Source: Acidobacteriaceae bacterium
Lineage (GTDB): Bacteria; Acidobacteriota; Terriglobia; Terriglobales; Acidobacteriaceae
Direction of reading: 5' to 3'
Assembly: GCA_035944135.1 (NCBI GenBank)
Contig: DASZBM010000010.1
Location: 868,001-932,000, forward strand
DNA length: 64,000 nucleotides
Below the pieces are notes generated by a model. The model was not told the origin of the DNA, searched no databases, and worked only from the letters and a program-made list of their open reading frames with translations. This document shows, piece after piece, positions 17,613-24,927 of this stretch. The first letter of the stretch is position 1; each line of letters begins with the position of its first letter. The position numbers were made by a program, and so were the translations under genes.

Positions 17613-17677
17613 GGGTCAATAGCGTAGACGGGCAGCGCGCGGGAGGCAAATGGGAAGGATGTCAGAGGGACGACATT

Positions 17678-19288
17678 TCAATAGCCGAGGTTCTTCACTG
17701 CATCCGGGCCGAGGCGGTCCGTGAGCTGTTGCAGGTAGAGGCTGCGGGGCTCGACGGGCTTGTTCCAGGAGTCATAAATGGCTTCGGGGAGGTCCGGGCC
17801 TTCATTGTGGCCGCGCGCGCCCTTGATGGGCATGGGTTGGCGGCGCCGCTGGCCTTTCGAACCGATGACCAGGTTGATGGACCCGGGCGGCAGCTGCGCG
17901 ACGAGCTCGTCGGCGGTGGAATTCCAGATGACGGACCAGCCGATGGTCCAGCCGTGCCCTGAGCCCATCTCGCCTCGATTGATGAAGTGGATTCCGCCGC
18001 CGTGGACATGGACGTTGTCCACCAGAAAGCCTGTAGACCAGCGCTGATGCGGTTCCACGGCCTGGTCGCCCGTGAAGTCGCAATCAAGCAGCACGTTCGG
18101 CCCTTGAATGCGGGCTTGCGTCGCGGCGAAGAAGATCTTGTCGCCATGCGCGGACGAGCGCATGACGAGTGTCTGTGTGCCGGCGAGCGAGAAGCCGAAG
18201 GGTTTGGCGGGACTAGTGATGGGCTTGCGTTCGGTAAGGTCGACGCGGTCGATGGTGACGCGGCGTGCTGGCGCTTCCACCTGGATAAAGTTCGTTGTGT
18301 CCCTGATGTCGATATCGCGAAGCCAGACATCTTCGGCAGAGGTGATGTGGATGGCGTCGAAGTGAGGAGCGTCGAGCGGAATCGAGACGGAAGGCGCGGT
18401 GAGGGTCAGGCCTTCGATGCCGGAATCGTGGATACGTGCAGGCGCCGGGACGGCGGTGACGGTAGTGGATGTGCCGCCGCTGAAGCGCGGGTCATAGTCG
18501 TCGGTGATTGGCACGTCGAGGATGAGAATGTTGCCGCGGATGGCGGCGACGCGGCGTTCGGTTGTTATAGAGTTGCCGATCCAGTGCTCGGTGCGCCCGG
18601 CGCGCTCGAGGTGGTCCATGCCCATGAAGCGCAGGTAGTCGGGCGTGATGGCGCGCTTGATGAGGATGGAGTCGCCGATCGCGAAACCTTCGGCGCTGGC
18701 GACAGGGAGCTGTCGCGTGCCGGCCGGGATGTAGGTGTCGGCCAGCCTGGTGCGAGCGTGCGGAGTCTTTGTTGGATCTGGCTCGTCAACGGATGGAGCT
18801 GCGGAGTCTTCGTCGGGGTTTGCCGGGGCAGATGAAGAGTTAAAGCCGAGGATGAAACCGATGTGCGGTGTTCCGGTGAGCTGCACGATTGTTTTCTCGC
18901 GGCCGGAACCGCGGAGGACCAGGTTCGACGCCGAGACATTAATTGGCCCGCTGAGGTGAAACATGCCGGGAGCAAGCACGAGAGCTTGTGGCGTGTTCGC
19001 CTTTGCGGCGCGAATAGCAACGCGATCAAGGGCTGACTGGAGTGCGGCAGTGTCGTCGCCGCCGGAAGGAGTGAGGGTCTCAGCTACGGGCGCGTCAGGG
19101 AGGGCGACACCGCCGCCGCGATATCCCGCATAGCTGAAGTCGACGATGTGATCGCCCGTGAGCGTTGTCGCGTACGCAAGCTTGCCCTCGGCATTGGGCC
19201 GCACCCATTGTGAATAGGGTCCGACGGTTTCGGAGCTGTGCGAAGAAACGGCGAGGGCGCAGAGGACCGCAGCAACGAGCAGGCGCAT
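17678..19288 (-). CDS. Secreted pectate-lyase-fold (right-handed beta-helix) protein
   Basis: A 536-residue exported protein with signal peptide MRLLVAAVLCALAVSSHSSE. The sequence DDTAALQSALDRVAIRAAKA resembles the pectate_lyase_3 opening that precedes beta-helices. Repeated short strands follow (PINVSASNLVLRGSGREKTI; DVWLRDIDIRDTTNFIQVEA). An insertion around residues 150-260 carries polar, proline-rich sequence. It is probably a polysaccharide lyase or hydrolase; catalytic residues were not identified. Together with the pectinesterase at 26992 it suggests plant-polymer use. pgpA lies 15 bases upstream on the same strand. Confidence 0.82.
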   Translation of the reverse strand: MRLLVAAVLCALAVSSHSSETVGPYSQWVRPNAEGKLAYATTLTGDHIVDFSYAGYRGGGVALPDAPVAETLTPSGGDDTAALQSALDRVAIRAAKANTPQALVLAPGMFHLSGPINVSASNLVLRGSGREKTIVQLTGTPHIGFILGFNSSSAPANPDEDSAAPSVDEPDPTKTPHARTRLADTYIPAGTRQLPVASAEGFAIGDSILIKRAITPDYLRFMGMDHLERAGRTEHWIGNSITTERRVAAIRGNILILDVPITDDYDPRFSGGTSTTVTAVPAPARIHDSGIEGLTLTAPSVSIPLDAPHFDAIHITSAEDVWLRDIDIRDTTNFIQVEAPARRVTIDRVDLTERKPITSPAKPFGFSLAGTQTLVMRSSAHGDKIFFAATQARIQGPNVLLDCDFTGDQAVEPHQRWSTGFLVDNVHVHGGGIHFINRGEMGSGHGWTIGWSVIWNSTADELVAQLPPGSINLVIGSKGQRRRQPMPIKGARGHNEGPDLPEAIYDSWNKPVEPRSLYLQQLTDRLGPDAVKNLGY

Positions 19289-19303
19289 AGGGATGACTGC
19301 CGA

Positions 19304-19795
19304 TTAATGACGGAGGACGTGCGTGATGAGTTGCACAATGATGAGCGCGTAGATGCCGGCGCCTAGGTCGTCTACGACGATGCCCGTTCCATTGGGGAGT
19401 GCTTCGAGGCTGCGGATCGGCGGCGGCTTGAGGATGTCGAAGAAGCGGAAAAGGAGAAGTGCAAGCAGCGCGTGCGGCCAATCAGGCCTGACGGCGATCA
19501 ACGCGACAAGCTGGCCTGCGACCTCGTCGATTACCACGAAGCCGGGGTCTTTACGGCCGGACTCAAGCGCAACGCGCGTGGCGGCGGGAATGCCGATCGC
19601 GATGGAAAGCGCGAGTGCAATCAGCGTCGCAAACAGGAGATGCAGCGTGTTGTGATGCAGTAGGAATGCTGCGGCCAGCCAAAGTGCGACGGCGGCGGTG
19701 GACGCATAGGTTCCGGGGCCGGGCTTGAGGAAGCCGGCGCCGAAGAATGTCGCAACGGTCCAGGCCCAGGTTGTTTTGCGGAGCTGCGCAGGCAT
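19304..19795 (-). CDS. pgpA: Phosphatidylglycerophosphatase A
   Basis: A 163-residue inner-membrane phosphatase that converts phosphatidylglycerophosphate to phosphatidylglycerol. Family features are FFGAGFLKPGPGTYAS near residue 18-33, the DPGFVVIDEVAGQLVAL motif with the conserved acidic residues, and LFRFFDILKPPPI. Four hydrophobic stretches are visible. It fits the phospholipid theme of plsY, gpsA and the PLD-like gene. The pectate-lyase-fold gene follows closely, perhaps by read-through. Confidence 0.95.
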   Translation of the reverse strand: MPAQLRKTTWAWTVATFFGAGFLKPGPGTYASTAAVALWLAAAFLLHHNTLHLLFATLIALALSIAIGIPAATRVALESGRKDPGFVVIDEVAGQLVALIAVRPDWPHALLALLLFRFFDILKPPPIRSLEALPNGTGIVVDDLGAGIYALIIVQLITHVLRH

Positions 19796-19827
19796 CGATG
19801 CCTTCAGTGTAGTGGATGCGCGTGTCG

Positions 19828-20646
19828 CTATTGCTGATCGTGATGCTTGAACACGTGCGCCGCGATGTCCGGCCAGACCTCGCGGAAGGCATTCGTGGAT
19901 GCATCGCGCAGCAGAGCGTAGCCGTACTTCGTGGCAAGCGCCGACGCGCTACGATCAGACGGCGGATAGTAGCTGATGCCGATGCCTTGCGCGATACCGC
20001 GACCAAGGAGCTCAGCGCCGTTGATCGTGTTGTGGCCGTTGTAGTCAGGCGTGACGACGACGCGCGTAACAGCGTAGCCGAGACGCTTGAGCACGGGGCC
20101 ACGACCCATCGCATAGTAGCGCTCGTCTTCATGGAAAGCGGTGGGCAGAATCCAGACGACCCAGTAGTTGCCGTCGGTCTTATCCACGAATCCACGCCAG
20201 GAGTAGGCCCAGAAACCAGGGACTCCTTTGCCGAGTTTCGGATGGCTGTCGTCCCACTCGGCGATCGCCGACGTAAGGCCAACGAACACGAACGCGGAGT
20301 AGTCAAATGATTGCTTGGTTGCGATCTTGAACGCCTGGCCCGGCGTGGCGGGAGGAGGTTTTACACCGGCGCTGACCGCGCGATAGTTCGGCATGATGCC
20401 AAGAATGCGCTTGGGCTGCGGCGGAGGCGTGTGCGGTTTTTCTGATACCGATGCAGGATCCGGGCTTGACTGCGCGGCGTCGATTTGCGAGCTCTGCCGC
20501 AGAACCGCGCTCGGGTCGTCAGGCAGGTCGGCGGCTGCACGAACACTCGGCTCCGATGAGGAGAAAGAATCTATCGGTAGCGTCAATTGCTGCGCAGAGA
20601 GCGCAGACGCCGAAAGTAGCAGAAACAGCGGTAAACCGTAACGCAA
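19828..20646 (-). CDS. Exported protein of unknown function
   Basis: A predicted 272-residue product. The frame is open to 20811, but the upper part would overlap yacG. A TTG at 20646 begins a clean signal peptide (RYGLPLFLLLSASALSAQQ) and has CTGGAG about 7 bases upstream, so I use it. A low-complexity Ser/Asp/Pro linker (about residues 30-80) is followed by a conserved-looking domain (GILGIMPNYRAVSAGVKPPP; WVVWILPTAFHEDERYYAMG; YNGHNTINGAELLGRGIAQG). This looks like a family common in acidobacteria but of unknown role. Confidence 0.75.
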   Translation of the reverse strand: MRYGLPLFLLLSASALSAQQLTLPIDSFSSSEPSVRAAADLPDDPSAVLRQSSQIDAAQSSPDPASVSEKPHTPPPQPKRILGIMPNYRAVSAGVKPPPATPGQAFKIATKQSFDYSAFVFVGLTSAIAEWDDSHPKLGKGVPGFWAYSWRGFVDKTDGNYWVVWILPTAFHEDERYYAMGRGPVLKRLGYAVTRVVVTPDYNGHNTINGAELLGRGIAQGIGISYYPPSDRSASALATKYGYALLRDASTNAFREVWPDIAAHVFKHHDQQ

Positions 20647-20737
20647 ATAATGCTCCAGAATCAGAAACAGAGACTCTCGTATTGAGACGCTCTTGCCGTC
20701 GCAAAGATTCAAAATTACGCGCTTACTGCATGGGGGA

Positions 20738-20953
20738 TTAATGCTCGTCTTCGCGGCGGCGCTGGGCGCGAAGTTCCGCCTCCTCGATCTCTTCGAGAAG
20801 GTCGGGATCAAGCGCGGGCGAGGAGATCTTGTAATCGCCGGAGGCCCACTTACCGAGGTCGATCAGACGGCAGCGCTCGGAGCAGAAGGGAACGTCCTCG
20901 CTGGCGAGGTCGACGGGCTTTTTGCAGATGGGGCAGAGGAGAGGTTTTGTCAT
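20738..20953 (-). CDS. yacG: YacG-type zinc-ribbon protein (DNA gyrase inhibitor family)
   Basis: A 71-residue protein with the YacG zinc-binding pattern CPICKKPV (C-x2-C) and FCSERCRLIDLGKWASGDY (C-x3-C). An acidic, helical tail follows. E. coli YacG binds the GyrB C-terminus and inhibits gyrase. Its ATG overlaps the stop of the upstream small membrane protein (ATGA), so it is the last cistron of a coupled set with rimO. Confidence 0.92.
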   Translation of the reverse strand: MTKPLLCPICKKPVDLASEDVPFCSERCRLIDLGKWASGDYKISSPALDPDLLEEIEEAELRAQRRREDEH

Positions 20954-21246
20954 GGCTGAGATGTATCACTAGAGCGAAATCGGCCTGCGAGAAGCCGCTG
21001 CGCAATGAACGCCGTCAGCTCATACAAGCCGATCCAGATCGCGATAAAGACGGCGTAGCCAACGGCATGCGCCGCTGGGTTTGCAAAGCTCGCTACATGC
21101 TTGTCGTAATAGTGCGATTGGTATTGCAAATATCCATCGCGGCCCATGAGGTGCTTCCTAGAGAGGTCGCGTGATATCAGCGCCCCCACAAGTCCTGAGA
21201 CGATGACTAAAGCAAAAGCCCGGCCGTATATCAACTTTCGCATCAC
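20950..21246 (-). CDS. Small inner-membrane protein of unknown function
   Basis: A 98-residue protein with two hydrophobic segments (FALVIVSGLVGALI at about 11-24; AVGYAVFIAIWIGLYELTAF at about 61-80). Either a GTG at 21246 or an ATG at 21243 can serve as the start; both overlap the rimO stop. Its own stop overlaps yacG. The tight coupling suggests it is genuine. No family was recognised. Confidence 0.8.
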   Translation of the reverse strand: MMRKLIYGRAFALVIVSGLVGALISRDLSRKHLMGRDGYLQYQSHYYDKHVASFANPAAHAVGYAVFIAIWIGLYELTAFIAQRLLAGRFRSSDTSQP

Positions 21247-22850
21247 TCGATGATACGGGCGACGACATCGTAGTCGTGCGATTCGGTGATCTCGGCGCGG
21301 TAGAAGGTGCCGGGAACGAGCTCTTCGTACGTGCCGAAATCGTTGATCAGGACTTTGCCGTCGATCTCCGGTGCGTGGTCCAGTGTGCGGCCCTGCCAGA
21401 GGAGCTCGGTCTCTTCCGATTCGCCTTCGACGAGGAGGTCAACCTCACGACCGACCCAGGCTTTCTTTGCCTTCGCGGAAATCTTCTGCTGCAGCCTCAT
21501 CAGCTTGCGGCGGCGGGATTCAATCGTGCGCTTCGGCACTTTGTTCTCGTGCGTGAACGCCTGCGCGCCCTCTTCATCCGAGTAGGAGAAGACTCCCAGC
21601 CAATCGAACTTCGCAGCCTCAGCAAACTTGCAGAGCTCGGCGAAGTCTTCGTCCGTTTCACCAGGAAATCCGACGATGAAGCTCGTACGAAGGACAAGCC
21701 CGGGGACGATGCTGCGGGCTTTGTCGATGATCTGCAGGAAGCGGTCTGCGCTGCCTCCGCGCTTCATGCGGCGAAGGACGTTCGCGCTCGCATGCTGCAG
21801 AGGGACGTCAAGATACTTCGCGACGTTGTCGTGGCGCGCGATGGCCTCGAGCAGGCGTGTGGTGATCTTGTTCGGATACGCGTACAGGAAGCGCAGCCAC
21901 TTGAGGCCAGGCAGCGGAGCAAGGGCGTCGAGCAGATTGGCGAGCTCCGGACGTTTCCCGGTGGCTGGATCCGGCGCGAGGTCTTCACCGTAGCAAGTTG
22001 TGTCCTGGCCGATGAGCGTGATCTCGCGCACGCCTTGCGCGATGAGAGATTGCGCTTCGGCCACGATGGACGCGATGGAGCGCGAGCGGAATTTTCCGCG
22101 AAGCTGCGGAATGATGCAGAAGCTGCACGGGTGGTCGCAGCCTTCGGCGATCTTGATATAGGCCGACGCGCGCGGTGTGGTGAGAATGCGCGGTGTCTCG
22201 GCAGTGTAGAGGTAGGTGGGCAGCGCCGTGTGCGCGCCGTCCCAGCCCTCGCGTGAGAACCGGCCAGCGGCCTCGCGTGCGTCGCCTTCGGGTCTGCTCG
22301 TCGTCTCGTGCAGCACTTGTGCACTGTCGCTCTCCGGACGCGAATGCTGATTCACGGAGGAGGCGTGGCGCTCGATCTGCGCTGTCGTAAGGATCGTGAA
22401 CGGCGAGTTCGTTTCCTCGGGTGCGGGGCGCGATAGGCCTGCAGCTTCGAGAATGGATTCGAGCTCGCCTGTGCCGACGACTGCATCGACCCCGGGAATG
22501 TTTTTCTGAATCTCGTCGCGATAGCGCTCGACGAGGCACCCGGCCACAATCAATCTCTTCGCGCGGCCGCCGTTGGCGATCTTGTGCTCGACCATTTCGA
22601 GGATGGTGTCGACGGACTCCTGCTTGGCCGAGTCGATGAAGCTGCAGGTGTTGACCACGAGGATCTCGGCGTCTTCAGCGCGAGGCGTGAGCTCCGCGCC
22701 GCCGCGATGAAGCAGCCCCATCATCACCTCGGAGTCGACGAGGTTCTTAGGGCAGCCGAGCGACACGAAACCAACCTTGGGCCGTTCGGCTCCGGTGGTG
22801 TTCTGGGTTTTGCTGGATGCCTGGATTTCGAGCGTGGGAGAAGAGCTCAC
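21243..22850 (-). CDS. rimO: Ribosomal protein S12 methylthiotransferase RimO, with an insertion
   Basis: A radical-SAM methylthiotransferase that modifies Asp of ribosomal protein S12. The N-terminal UPF0004 domain has cysteines 33, 69 and 105 (GCPKNLVDSE, VVNTCSFIDSAKQES, AGCLVERY). The radical-SAM motif CDHPCSFC has cysteines 238, 242 and 245. A TRAM domain follows (VDLLVEGESEET). The protein is 535 residues against about 440 in typical RimO. The excess lies between about 140 and 214, a polar stretch inserted between the two iron-sulfur domains. The start is GTG at 22850. It heads a coupled operon with the small membrane protein and yacG. Confidence 0.93.
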   Translation of the reverse strand: MSSSPTLEIQASSKTQNTTGAERPKVGFVSLGCPKNLVDSEVMMGLLHRGGAELTPRAEDAEILVVNTCSFIDSAKQESVDTILEMVEHKIANGGRAKRLIVAGCLVERYRDEIQKNIPGVDAVVGTGELESILEAAGLSRPAPEETNSPFTILTTAQIERHASSVNQHSRPESDSAQVLHETTSRPEGDAREAAGRFSREGWDGAHTALPTYLYTAETPRILTTPRASAYIKIAEGCDHPCSFCIIPQLRGKFRSRSIASIVAEAQSLIAQGVREITLIGQDTTCYGEDLAPDPATGKRPELANLLDALAPLPGLKWLRFLYAYPNKITTRLLEAIARHDNVAKYLDVPLQHASANVLRRMKRGGSADRFLQIIDKARSIVPGLVLRTSFIVGFPGETDEDFAELCKFAEAAKFDWLGVFSYSDEEGAQAFTHENKVPKRTIESRRRKLMRLQQKISAKAKKAWVGREVDLLVEGESEETELLWQGRTLDHAPEIDGKVLINDFGTYEELVPGTFYRAEITESHDYDVVARIIE

Positions 22851-23002
22851 AAAGGCTTATTTTAGCAGATTTCCCGCATAATTTCAGGCGTTCTGGGGAC
22901 TCTGTCGGGCGGAGACAGATGAATTGCAAATCTGTGACGCAGCGAGATTCGTATTGCTAATGAATGACCCTGAAGAGCAGACTCGGCGCAGGAGAATCTT
23001 CG

Positions 23003-23818
23003 ATGCAGGTCGAAGGACAGGCGGCGAACGACGCTGGAGAGCTGCGGCTCGTGAAAAAGCACCCGCGCGCCATCCGCTGGATGCATTGGATCAACTTCCC
23101 GCTGCTCGCGATCATGATCTGGAGCGGGCTGCTGATCTACTGGGGCGACTCGATTCCGCCTTACCAGCATCCGCACGAGGTCTATCGCCTGGGCATCGGC
23201 CACTGGACGCTGGTGCGGTTCTTTCCAGACTGGTTCTGGAAACTACTCAACGCGCCGTATCAGATCACGACCGGGCTCGGGTGGCACTTCTTCGTGATGT
23301 GGTTTTTCGCGATCAACGGCATCGCGTACGCAATCTATCTTGCGGTCTCCGGCGAGTGGCGGGTGCTCTGGCCGAAGCGACGGTCTTTCGTGGATGCCAT
23401 CTGGGTCACGCTCTACGACCTGCATATTCCCGCGGCACGCAGAAGAGGACTGCCGCCGCAGGGAAAGTACAACGGCGCGCAGAGGATCGCGTATTCAGCG
23501 ATTGTGCTGATGGGCGCGGGCGCGCTGCTGACCGGGCTCGCAATTTATAAACCTGCGCAGCTGCACTGGCTCACGACGGCGCTGGGCGGCTATGAAATGG
23601 CGCGCTGGGAGCACTTCTGGCTGATGATGGGCTTCTGCGGCTTCTTTGTAGTCCATGTAATGCAGGTCATTCTTGCGGGATGGAACAACTTCCGGTCGAT
23701 GGTGAGCGGGCTCGAGGTGCAGACGGTGAGCCGCGAGCAGCGTTTCGATGCCGAGAGTGGTGAGCCGACCGGAGCGATGCGCGAGGATGAGCCGCCGAGC
23801 GCTGGAGCGCGCGTATGA
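23003..23818 (+). CDS. Membrane cytochrome b subunit (thiosulfate reductase/formate dehydrogenase gamma-like)
   Basis: The 271-residue product begins at an ATG (23003) with GGAGA 7 bases upstream; an earlier ATG at 22964 lacks an RBS. The pattern KKHPRAIRWMHWINFPLLAI is the classic first helix of di-haem cytochrome b. Later histidines occur in LGWHFFVMWFFAINGIAY, EHFWLMMGFCGFFVVHVMQV and LYDLHIP. Four to five transmembrane helices are visible. The gene overlaps the following molybdoenzyme (ATGA), so the two probably form a membrane electron-transfer complex that exchanges electrons with the quinone pool. Confidence 0.88.
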   Translation: MQVEGQAANDAGELRLVKKHPRAIRWMHWINFPLLAIMIWSGLLIYWGDSIPPYQHPHEVYRLGIGHWTLVRFFPDWFWKLLNAPYQITTGLGWHFFVMWFFAINGIAYAIYLAVSGEWRVLWPKRRSFVDAIWVTLYDLHIPAARRRGLPPQGKYNGAQRIAYSAIVLMGAGALLTGLAIYKPAQLHWLTTALGGYEMARWEHFWLMMGFCGFFVVHVMQVILAGWNNFRSMVSGLEVQTVSREQRFDAESGEPTGAMREDEPPSAGARV

Positions 23819-24909
23819 ACGACTTTGACGAACGCGAGATTGAGATTGTTCGTGGCGATGCCGAGATGGTTCGCCGCGAAAGCGCGCGCAGGACTCGGCG
23901 CAGCTTTCTGCTCGGCGGAGTAGCCGCTGCGGCCGGATACGCCGCATGGCGTGCGATCGATAAGAGCAAGCAAGTCGGAAGACTGCAGTCGGGATTGCGT
24001 GGCGCGATCGATTGGGACGCGGACGTGAGCCGTGCGGTGTTTCGCGAGCGCGGCTTGTCGCCGACGTATCCATTGAGCCGCGCTGTGCCGCTGCGTTTGA
24101 ATGGCGTCATCGGCATGGAGCAAGTGCTGGTGCCGGCAAGCTGGCGTCTCCAGGTCGCGGGGGTTCGCGATCCGCAACTCTCGCGCTTCTACGCGCCGGA
24201 TGTGACCGCCTGGGAGTATCAATACAGCGATGCGTCGCTGATGGATACGATGCCCGACCTGAAGAGCGGCCGGGCAGGCGCAGTGCAGCCCGGCGGAGCG
24301 CCCGCCGTGCAGATGCCCGAGCAATCACAGAGCCTTTCAGCGCAGACGCCGAAGGTGAATGGACTACCTCACGTCGACATTGCGGCGAGATTCGATGCCA
24401 TGGCGCAGGCAATCAGCGGCAAGCGCAGGATGGGCACTGCGGAGGCCGGTGCGTCCGCGAGCTCGTTGAACATCGGCACGCCTGGACTGCTGCTGACCAT
24501 GGATGAATTGCGCAAGCTGCCGCGCGTCGATCTCGTAACGGAGTTCAAGTGCATTGAGGGCTGGAGCCAGATCACGCAATGGTCGGGCGTGCGGCTACGC
24601 GACTTCATCGACGCATTCCCGCCCGCACCGGTGAACGGCCGCATGCCGCGCTACGTCTACATGGAGACGCCCGACGGCGACTACTACTGCGGCTATGACA
24701 TGGAGGCTGCGCGTCATCCGCAGAGCACGCTGGTGATGGAGATGAGCGGGCAGCCGCTGCGTGCCGAGCACGGAGCTCCGCTGCGGCTGCACATGCCCAT
24801 CAAGTATGGCTACAAGCAGATCAAACGCATCGGTTTGATCGCATATACCGACACGAAGCCGGACGACTTCTGGATGAAGCTGGGCTACGACTGGTACGCG
24901 GGCCTGTAG
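23815..24909 (+). CDS. Tat-exported molybdopterin-dependent oxidoreductase (sulfite oxidase/YedY-like)
   Basis: A 364-residue protein with a twin-arginine signal (RRSFLLGGVAAAAGYAAW, residues 28-45). The molybdopterin domain appears in the C-terminal half. LVTEFKCIEGWSQITQWSGV carries the molybdenum-ligating cysteine at position 246, and YVYMETPDGDYYCGYDMEAA and GAPLRLHMPIKYGYKQIKRI match the sulfite-oxidase fold. About 100 residues between 150 and 230 (SGRAGAVQPGGAPAVQMPEQ onward) look like an insertion. The likely role is a periplasmic oxidoreductase coupled to the cytochrome b. The substrate is unknown. Confidence 0.88.
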   Translation: MNDFDEREIEIVRGDAEMVRRESARRTRRSFLLGGVAAAAGYAAWRAIDKSKQVGRLQSGLRGAIDWDADVSRAVFRERGLSPTYPLSRAVPLRLNGVIGMEQVLVPASWRLQVAGVRDPQLSRFYAPDVTAWEYQYSDASLMDTMPDLKSGRAGAVQPGGAPAVQMPEQSQSLSAQTPKVNGLPHVDIAARFDAMAQAISGKRRMGTAEAGASASSLNIGTPGLLLTMDELRKLPRVDLVTEFKCIEGWSQITQWSGVRLRDFIDAFPPAPVNGRMPRYVYMETPDGDYYCGYDMEAARHPQSTLVMEMSGQPLRAEHGAPLRLHMPIKYGYKQIKRIGLIAYTDTKPDDFWMKLGYDWYAGL

Positions 24910-24927
24910 CGCGTACCAGTCGCGGCG

